Assembly: GCA_039808325.1 (NCBI GenBank) | Contig: JBDHSU010000128.1 | Location: 1-11,036, forward strand | DNA from: JAFKKS01 sp039808325 | GTDB lineage: Bacteria > Pseudomonadota > Alphaproteobacteria > Rhizobiales > Xanthobacteraceae | Length of the DNA: 11,036 bases | Direction of reading: 5' to 3' | In this document: in pieces, positions 5,978 through 11,036 of the stretch | How positions within the stretch are numbered: the first letter of the stretch is position 1 | Layout of the letters: each line of letters starts with the position of its first letter | Notes under the pieces: model-generated | Seen by the model: the letters and a program-made list of their open reading frames with translations, nothing else | Told to the model about the DNA's origin: nothing | Databases searched by the model: none | Translations under genes and position numbers: made by a program

Positions 5978-7195
5978 CTACGCGGTGACCTTCGGGAACT
6001 CCCGCACCGTCGCCGGCGGCTTCTGCTCGGCGAGGAACCGCCCCTTCTCGCTGTCGAACAGAACATGCGGCCCGAGCGCGTCGAGCGAGGCGCAGCCGAG
6101 CATGCCGAGCGTGAGGTCCAACTGGCTGCGCAATATCTCGATCGCCTTCAGCGCGCCGGGAAGCCCCGCCGCGGACACGCCGTAGAGCGTCGCGCGGCCG
6201 ACGAATGCCGCTTTCGCGCCGAGGCAGCGGGCGACGGCGATATCGGAGCCGCGGCGCACGCCGCTATCGGTGAGGATCGTCACCTTGTCGCCGACGGCGG
6301 CGCAGATCATCGGCAGCATCTCGACGGGCGAGACCGCGCGGTCGAGCTGCCGCGCGCCGTGGTTCGACACCAGGAGGCCATTGGCGCCGATATTCGCGGC
6401 GCGCACCGCGTCGTCGGGATGCAGCACGCCCTTGATGACGAGATTGCCCGGCCAGAGCCGGCGAAACTCCTCGAAGTCGCGCCACGTCTGATTCGCGGAC
6501 GGCGTCTGCGTGCCGTAGTGATCGTTGATCACGTCGGTGCTGGAACCGGGCGGCGAATACGGCGCCCAATTCTCGAAGCGCGGAATGCCGCCGTGGCGCA
6601 GGAACTCGACGATCCAGCCCGGATGCGTCAACGACTCCAGGACGATCGAGGGTTTCATCTTGAGCGGACGGGTGAAGCCGTTACGCGTATTGCGCTCGCG
6701 CTTGTGCAGCAGCGGCACGTCGACGGTGACGACCAGCGTGTCGATGCCGGCGTCGCGTGCGCGGCGCGCCATATCCAGCATCACCGCGCGATCGTTCGAG
6801 CCGTAGACCTGGAACCACATATGCGGCGCGATCTTCACCGCTTCCTCGAGCGAGGAGTTGGCAACGCTCGACATGATGTAGGGGATGTTCGCCTTGGTCG
6901 ACGCCTCCGCCAGCATGAGATCGGAGTTGCGCCGGAACAGGCCGTTGATGCCGGTCGGGCAAATGCCGAAGGGGCTCGCATAGGTGCGGCCGAACAGCGT
7001 TACCGACTGGTCGCGCCGCGCCACATCGACAAGGAAGCGCGGCACCATGCGGTAGCGGCGGTAGATCGCTTCGTTATGCGCGAGCCCTTCCTCGTCCTCG
7101 ACGCCGCCTTCGATGAAATCGAAGGCGATGCGCGGCATGCGCCGCTTGGCCATGCGCCGCAGGTCGTCGATATTGATGGCCTTGTCGATCTTCAC
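5978..7195 (-). CDS. FMN-dependent alpha-hydroxy-acid dehydrogenase, mandelate-dehydrogenase-like
   Basis: This is a 405-residue TIM-barrel flavoprotein that oxidises 2-hydroxy acids to 2-oxo acids. Among known members it most resembles (S)-mandelate dehydrogenase MdlB: PRIAFDFIEGGVEDEEG near the start, CPTGINGLF (79-87), WFQVY (127-131), TVDVPLLHKRERNTRNGF (157-174), IKGVLHPDDA (254-263), SNHGARQLD (277-285), TDSGVRRGSD (309-318) and GRATLYG (333-339). The active-site His279, Arg282, Lys255 and Tyr131 are present. Oddities are Phe27 where MdlB has Tyr26 (Tyr24 in glycolate oxidase), Ala281 in place of the usual Gly of HGGRQ, and Asn169 in place of Asp in RERD. The segment at about 178-230 corresponds to the loop that anchors MdlB to the membrane and passes electrons to quinone; it is long and partly hydrophobic here, so membrane contact is plausible. 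Substrate (mandelate, lactate or another hydroxy acid) is not settled. The GTG start (7193-7195) has GGGAGAGG six bases upstream. It lies downstream of the aldo/keto reductase and upstream of the SDR gene on the same strand. Confidence 0.9.
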   Translation of the reverse strand: MKIDKAINIDDLRRMAKRRMPRIAFDFIEGGVEDEEGLAHNEAIYRRYRMVPRFLVDVARRDQSVTLFGRTYASPFGICPTGINGLFRRNSDLMLAEASTKANIPYIMSSVANSSLEEAVKIAPHMWFQVYGSNDRAVMLDMARRARDAGIDTLVVTVDVPLLHKRERNTRNGFTRPLKMKPSIVLESLTHPGWIVEFLRHGGIPRFENWAPYSPPGSSTDVINDHYGTQTPSANQTWRDFEEFRRLWPGNLVIKGVLHPDDAVRAANIGANGLLVSNHGARQLDRAVSPVEMLPMICAAVGDKVTILTDSGVRRGSDIAVARCLGAKAAFVGRATLYGVSAAGLPGALKAIEILRSQLDLTLGMLGCASLDALGPHVLFDSEKGRFLAEQKPPATVREFPKVTA

Positions 7196-7226
7196 CGCCC
7201 TCTCCCGCCTCGTCCTTCGATCGCTT

Positions 7227-7294
7227 GCGGCGCGTCCACGCGCCGCGTCAAGTTGGCATGCGGAGCGCCCTCACGCCATCGCCGTCTCGGCGAT
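7227..7294 (-). other. Two short hairpins between the AKR and hydroxy-acid dehydrogenase genes
   Basis: The 141-base gap contains GCGGCGCG (7227-7234) paired perfectly with CGCGCCGC (7239-7246) around a TCCA loop. It also contains ATCGCCG (7278-7284) paired with CGGCGAT (7288-7294) around a three-base loop. On the minus strand neither is followed by a T-run. They may trim or stabilise the transcript between the two genes, or weakly end it; the sequence alone does not decide. No small gene is evident here. Confidence 0.4.
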
Positions 7295-7336
7295 TCCCGG
7301 CGCCGCATGGCAGGTGAGCACGAATGCGTGCCTGCG

Positions 7337-8176
7337 TTAAAGCATGGGGAGGCTGCGGGGGCGCGGCCCGCGCGGAAACGCCTGGTCGATCCGCGCCAAC
7401 TCGTCCTTGGTCAGCGTGAGATCGCCGGCGGCCGCGTTCTCCTGCGCATGCGCGACGCTCGACGCCTTCGGGATCGCGAAGACGCCCTCCCCACGCGTCA
7501 GCGCCGCCAGCACCACCTGGTGCGGCGTGGCGCCATGCGCCTTGGCAATTTCGGCCAGCACCTTGCCGCCGGCGCTCTTCGGCGAGGGGAAGCTGTCGTG
7601 GCCGAACGGGCTATAGGCGACGACGGCGACGCCATGGCGCGCGCACCAAGGGATGACGGCGTGCTCGATGGCGCGCTCTTGCAGATGGTAGAGCACCTGA
7701 TTGCAGGCGATGCGCCCCTTCCCCGCGACGGCCAGGGCTTCGTCGAGATCGTCCGCGTCGAAGTTGCTCACGCCCCACGAGAGGATCTTGCCGGCCTGCC
7801 GCAACTCCTCGAAGGCGGCGAACGTCTCCTCCAGCGGGTAGCCGCCGCGCCAGTGCAGGAGATAACAGTCGAGCCGGTCGGTCTTGAGGCGGCCGAGCGA
7901 ACGCTCGCAGGCGGCCTTGGTCTTGGCACGCGAGGCATTCGAGGGCAGCACCTTGGAGACGAGGAAGACCTCGTCGCGGCGCCCGGCGATGGCCTGCGCC
8001 ACGATCGGTTCGGCGTCGCCGTACATCTCCGCCGTGTCGATATGCGTCATGCCGCGATCGAGGCCCCGCTGCAGCGCCGCCACGGCCTGCGCGCGGTCGC
8101 CGTGGTCGATGTACCAGGTGCCCTGCCCGATCACCGAGACGGCCCGCTGGGCGCCACCAAATTTCAACTCCCGCAC
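7337..8176 (-). CDS. Aldo/keto reductase, YeaE-like
   Basis: This is a 279-residue aldo/keto reductase, of typical family length, acting on aldehydes or ketones with NADPH in the cytoplasm. The catalytic tetrad is complete: Asp47 and Tyr52 in HIDTAEMYGDAE, Lys75 in FLVSKV, and His108 in LLHW. WGVSNFD and CNQVLYHLQERAIE line the substrate side, VAYSPFG follows, and the late IPKASSVAHAQENAA is the NADPH-phosphate-binding segment. The overall pattern (GQGTWY, IDTAEMYGD, LVSKV, LLHWRG, NQVLYHL, IPKA) is close to E. coli YeaE, one of the reductases active on methylglyoxal. The substrate in this cluster may differ. The start is a GTG at 8174-8176 with a strong GGGAGGA Shine-Dalgarno sequence (8181-8187). 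It is the first gene of a minus-strand run AKR - hydroxy-acid dehydrogenase - SDR, although the gaps of 141 and 93 bases leave room for separate control. It is divergent from the GGDEF/EAL gene. Confidence 0.92.
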   Translation of the reverse strand: MRELKFGGAQRAVSVIGQGTWYIDHGDRAQAVAALQRGLDRGMTHIDTAEMYGDAEPIVAQAIAGRRDEVFLVSKVLPSNASRAKTKAACERSLGRLKTDRLDCYLLHWRGGYPLEETFAAFEELRQAGKILSWGVSNFDADDLDEALAVAGKGRIACNQVLYHLQERAIEHAVIPWCARHGVAVVAYSPFGHDSFPSPKSAGGKVLAEIAKAHGATPHQVVLAALTRGEGVFAIPKASSVAHAQENAAAGDLTLTKDELARIDQAFPRGPRPRSLPML

Positions 8177-8469
8177 TCGCTCCTCCCTACATATCCTATC
8201 GCGTGCAATACCGAGAACCGCGTCGTGAAAAGTGTTCCGATGAAATCCGGCTTCCGCCGCGTCCGTCGGCCGATTTTGCGGAACGGGACACGCCGCAGCA
8301 AGACAAACGACACCTCACGGCAGAGGGTGCAATATTTCCACATGCCAAGGTTGTATATTCTTCCCCATTCCTCGCCTGAATGGGCCGTTTTTCTTGCCGG
8401 CATTGAACGAAATTTTCACACGCTCGCCGTTATGCTCGCCAAGGCTGTAGCGGTGCGCGTCAAACAAAA
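8177..8469. other. Divergent intergenic region
   Basis: These 293 bases separate the AKR gene (leftward) from the GGDEF/EAL gene (rightward), so they should hold both promoters. The stretch is noticeably richer in A/T from about 8328 to 8470 than the flanking genes. I see the AKR ribosome site at its left end, but no -35/-10 pair good enough to call on either strand. There is no strong hairpin and no credible small gene; open frames crossing it lack any family resemblance. Confidence 0.5.
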
Positions 8470-10797
8470 ATGCTTGCCAGGCAAGGTCTGACCAAGAAAT
8501 CGTCAAGTCCGAATCTACCACCGGACGTCTACACGTCTCTTGTCGGATCGCTATTCAGCGACCCTCGGACGCTGGTCACCGGCGCTTTCGGCACGATCCT
8601 CGCGGCCTTCGCCACCGCATGGAAAACCGGAGAGCCCCTGCTCTGGCTCTGTGCGCTTGCGCTGACGGCGATCACCATCATGCGCGCCGCCGACATGAGG
8701 AGCTTCCGCAAGCGGCAGGCCGACGTCATGACCGTCGACACCGCGCGCTACTGGGAGATGCGATACGTCGTCGGGTCGACGGTCTATGTCGTCGTCATGG
8801 GTCTGTGGTGCTTCCTCACCTTCGTCATCACCACCGATCCGCTGGTGCAGCTCCTCAGCTTCTCGATGGCCCTCGCCAACATGATCGGCGTATCGGGGCG
8901 CAACTACGGCAGCGCGCTCCTGGTCAATGCCCAACTCATCGGCCTCGGCGCTCCGATGACGGCGGGCCTCCTTTCAATGCGGGAGAGCTACTACCTCGTC
9001 TTCGCGTGCGTCCTCGTGCCCTTCTTCACGAGTCAGAAGATGATCGCGGACCGCCTGCGGCGGACGCTCCTCAACGCGGTCACCGCCACGGCCGACATCA
9101 AGCTTCTGGCGGACCAGTTCGACACCGCCCTGAACAATATGCCGCACGCGCTTTGCATGTTCGACAGCGCGCGCCGGCTCGTCGTCTTCAATCAGCGCGC
9201 GGCCGCGCTGTTCCACATCCCCAACGTGAGCGGATCCCTCGGCCCGCCCATCGACGCCCTTTTATCCGGCGCCGCCGCGGCCGGCGTGATCGACCATGCC
9301 GAAGTCGAATCGCTTTGCGAAGAATTCGCGCGCCGCCTGGCAGGCTCGACCGACGACAAGCTTTTCATCAACACGGAAGACCAGCGCGTTCTCTCGGTGT
9401 CGTTCCAGCCGATGGAGAACGGCGGCTCCGTCGTATTGATCGAGGACGTGACCGTTCAGCGGCGCGCAGAAGCCGAGATCAACCGCCTGGCACGCTATGA
9501 CGCATTGACCGGCCTGCCGAACCGTACGGCGTTCCAGGACCGGATGAACGCGATCATCAGCGGACTGAAGCCCAACCGGCTGTGCGCCTTGCTGTTCCTG
9601 GACCTCGACCAGTTCAAAGAGGTCAACGATACGCTCGGCCATCCCGCCGGCGATGCCCTTCTATGCGCGGTCGCGGAGCGATTGCGCGCCATCGTTCGCA
9701 AGAGCGACCCCATCGCACGCTTCGGGGGCGATGAATTCGTCATCCTGCAATGCGGCATCAGCCGGCACGAGCAGGTGGAAAGGCTCGCGCGCGCCGTGGT
9801 CGAGACATTGGCGAAACCCTTCGCCATCGACGGACACGAAGTCGTCATCGGCGCGAGCGTCGGCATCGCCCTCGCACCGATGGACGGCAGCGACGCCAAC
9901 GTCCTGATGAAGAATGCCGACATGGCGCTGTACCGCGCCAAGGAGGAAGGCCGCAAGCGGTGGCGCTTCTTCGAGCCCGACATGGACATCAAGGCGCGCG
10001 CGCGGCGCCAGCTCGAAAGCGATCTTCGCAATGCCGTGGCGACAGGGTCGTTCGAGGTCTTCTTCCAGCCCATCGTCAATCTGAATTCCGCGCGCATCTC
10101 CGTCTGCGAGGCGCTTCTGCGCTGGCCGCATCCGGAGCGTGGACTGATCTCGCCACTCGACTTCATTCCGCTCGCGGAAGAGACGGGCCTGATCGTCGAT
10201 ATCGGTAACTGGGTGTTGCAGCAGGCCTGCGCGGAATGCGCAAAGTGGCCCGACGACGTCTGTGTCGCCGTCAATCTGTCTCCGGCGCAGTTCGCCCGCG
10301 GCGACGTTCTCACAAGTGTGGTCAACGCGCTCGAACAAGCGCGGCTGCCGGCGCGGCGCCTGCAGATCGAGATCACCGAATCCGTTCTATTGCACAACAC
10401 CGACGCAATTCGCTCCGTCTTGCAGCGGCTGCGCGACCTCGGCGTCGGCATTTCCCTCGATGACTTCGGCACCGGCTATTCGAGCCTGAGCTATCTGCAC
10501 AATTTTCCGCTGCAGAAGGTCAAGATCGATCGATCGTTCCTGGAGAATCTGAGTCCGCGCTCGGTGACCCTGCTCAGCAATGTCGCGCGCCTCAGCGCCG
10601 AGCTCGGCATGTCGGTGACGATGGAGGGCGTCGAGACCCGCAGCCAGCTTGCCTTCATCACCGCGGACGGGAACATCGACGAAGCGCAGGGATTCCTGTT
10701 CAGCCCACCCGTCCCGGCGAACGGAATCGCGGCGCTGCTCGACCCGCAGGCCATGCACAAAATGCTGCAGCCGGTGCGCGCGCAGAAAGTCGCGTAG
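8470..10797 (+). CDS. Membrane PAS-GGDEF-EAL protein (c-di-GMP synthesis/breakdown)
   Basis: This is a 775-residue integral-membrane signalling protein. Six likely membrane helices occupy residues about 34-190 (around 36-51, 56-72, 99-121, 124-142, 150-170 and 173-188). A PAS-type domain follows at about 213-330 (NMPHALCMFDSARRLVVFNQRAAALF). The GGDEF domain covers about 340-505: DALTGLPNR, FLDLDQFKEVNDTLGH, and the signature RFGGDEF with GGDEF at 419-423. The RxxD inhibitory site (R410-D413) is five residues before it, so product feedback is expected. The EAL domain covers about 515-765: E547-A548-L549, N602, EITES at 634-638, DDFGTGYSS at 664-672, K685 and EGVET at 719-723. All catalytic and metal-binding residues look intact, so both cyclase and phosphodiesterase activity are possible; the net direction cannot be read. 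The signal sensed is unknown. The ATG is the first start after an in-frame TGA at 8404, but no Shine-Dalgarno sequence precedes it (A-rich leader). It stands alone with its own terminator-like hairpin. Confidence 0.93.
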   Translation: MLARQGLTKKSSSPNLPPDVYTSLVGSLFSDPRTLVTGAFGTILAAFATAWKTGEPLLWLCALALTAITIMRAADMRSFRKRQADVMTVDTARYWEMRYVVGSTVYVVVMGLWCFLTFVITTDPLVQLLSFSMALANMIGVSGRNYGSALLVNAQLIGLGAPMTAGLLSMRESYYLVFACVLVPFFTSQKMIADRLRRTLLNAVTATADIKLLADQFDTALNNMPHALCMFDSARRLVVFNQRAAALFHIPNVSGSLGPPIDALLSGAAAAGVIDHAEVESLCEEFARRLAGSTDDKLFINTEDQRVLSVSFQPMENGGSVVLIEDVTVQRRAEAEINRLARYDALTGLPNRTAFQDRMNAIISGLKPNRLCALLFLDLDQFKEVNDTLGHPAGDALLCAVAERLRAIVRKSDPIARFGGDEFVILQCGISRHEQVERLARAVVETLAKPFAIDGHEVVIGASVGIALAPMDGSDANVLMKNADMALYRAKEEGRKRWRFFEPDMDIKARARRQLESDLRNAVATGSFEVFFQPIVNLNSARISVCEALLRWPHPERGLISPLDFIPLAEETGLIVDIGNWVLQQACAECAKWPDDVCVAVNLSPAQFARGDVLTSVVNALEQARLPARRLQIEITESVLLHNTDAIRSVLQRLRDLGVGISLDDFGTGYSSLSYLHNFPLQKVKIDRSFLENLSPRSVTLLSNVARLSAELGMSVTMEGVETRSQLAFITADGNIDEAQGFLFSPPVPANGIAALLDPQAMHKMLQPVRAQKVA

Positions 10798-10801
10798 CGT
10801 C

Positions 10802-10831
10802 CTGGCGGTCGCGTTTTCACGCGACCGCCAG
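10802..10831 (+). terminator. Terminator-like hairpin after the GGDEF/EAL gene
   Basis: Four bases after the stop codon, CTGGCGGTCGCGT (10802-10814) pairs perfectly with ACGCGACCGCCAG (10819-10831) around a TTTC loop, a 13-bp stem. No T-run follows, so it would be a non-classical terminator or a 3'-end stabiliser. Its position and perfect pairing make a role in ending this message likely. From 10832 to the CtrA-type site I see no gene and no further structure. Confidence 0.65.
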
Positions 10832-11006
10832 CCGCGCACGCCGTTTCGCGCCCGCGGGCCACCCGCGCTCTCAACTGTCAACCCGATGTCGGCTGCGCGG
10901 CGGCCTCGCCCGGTTGCCTTGGCGCGGCCGCGCACATTCGCTGCCATTTGCCGCAGGCATCCGCCGTCACGCAGACAACCCCAGCGCGTGGCGCACTTTA
11001 CATCCG

Positions 11007-11022
11007 TTAACGAAACATTAAC
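11007..11022. promoter_or_regulatory. CtrA-type binding site
   Basis: TTAACGAAACATTAAC matches the full CtrA box TTAA-N7-TTAAC of alphaproteobacteria exactly. CtrA is the master cell-cycle and motility response regulator. The surrounding bases are A/T-rich against a GC-rich background. The target is probably a gene beginning beyond the right edge; the GGDEF/EAL gene reads towards this site and so is unlikely to be controlled from it. One match in 11 kb of GC-rich DNA is suggestive, not proof. Confidence 0.5.
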
Positions 11023-11036
11023 CTTACTCGCTCGGC

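Noticed and set aside
8220..8260. AAAAGTGTTCCGATGAAATCCGG, partly like the core of the dispersed palindrome
   Set aside because: The flanking inverted arms are absent, so a degraded copy cannot be shown.
5927..8491. An 854-codon open frame on the + strand
   Set aside because: It runs antisense to two well-supported minus-strand enzymes, is Arg/His/Ala-rich without any domain, and arises from GC-rich codon bias on the opposite strand.
1..11036. Mobile elements, phage genes, CRISPR arrays, toxin-antitoxin or defence systems
   Set aside because: No transposase, integrase, regularly spaced repeats, tRNA attachment site or recognisable defence domain is visible on either strand.

Overview
The window is GC-rich chromosomal DNA that reads as an alphaproteobacterium, most likely of the order Hyphomicrobiales (Rhizobiales). 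The reasons are the strong G/C preference at third codon positions, two kinds of short palindromic intergenic repeat familiar from Bradyrhizobium/Xanthobacteraceae-type genomes (3813-3861 and 5009-5087), a perfect CtrA-type box at the right edge, and the character of the encoded families. The order is an inference; no rRNA or marker gene is present. I see no tRNA, rRNA, CRISPR array, transposase or phage gene.

Layout. (1) At 1-299 is the C-terminal end of a lytic-transglycosylase-like protein, entering from the left. (2) At 357-746 (-) is a small exported protein of the COG4315 'secreted repeat' family. (3) At 873-2682 (-) is a probable two-gene operon: an EthD-like ferredoxin-fold protein with an uncertain start, then a PrpF-family isomerase/tautomerase with its Lys and Cys active-site residues. 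(4) Divergent from it, at 2839-3621 (+), is a short-chain dehydrogenase/reductase (SDR) fold protein that keeps the nucleotide-binding motifs but has lost all four catalytic positions. (5) A 302-base intergenic stretch carries a dispersed palindrome and a leader hairpin. It precedes an orphan NMT1/TauA/SsuA-type periplasmic binding protein at 3924-4973 (+). (6) After a convergent junction filled by a nested inverted repeat comes a minus-strand run, transcribed right to left: a YeaE-like aldo/keto reductase (7337-8176), a mandelate-dehydrogenase-like FMN enzyme (5978-7195) and a canonical SDR (5105-5884). All three start with GTG behind good Shine-Dalgarno sequences, and their junctions contain strong hairpins. 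(7) At 8470-10797 (+) is a six-helix membrane PAS-GGDEF-EAL cyclic-di-GMP protein, followed by a long hairpin and then a CtrA-type site at the window end.

How they may work together. Genes from 873 to 8176 look like small-molecule catabolism: uptake of an organic solute, oxidoreductases acting on alcohol, aldehyde and 2-hydroxy-acid groups, and a PrpF-type isomerase for an unsaturated di- or tricarboxylate. The substrate cannot be read from the sequence, and no ring-cleavage enzyme, CoA ligase, ABC permease/ATPase or dedicated regulator lies in the window. The c-di-GMP protein and the transglycosylase fragment appear to be unrelated neighbours. I found no clearly new multi-gene system. The most unusual items are the catalytically stripped SDR, the substituted active site of the hydroxy-acid dehydrogenase and the competing hairpins between genes.
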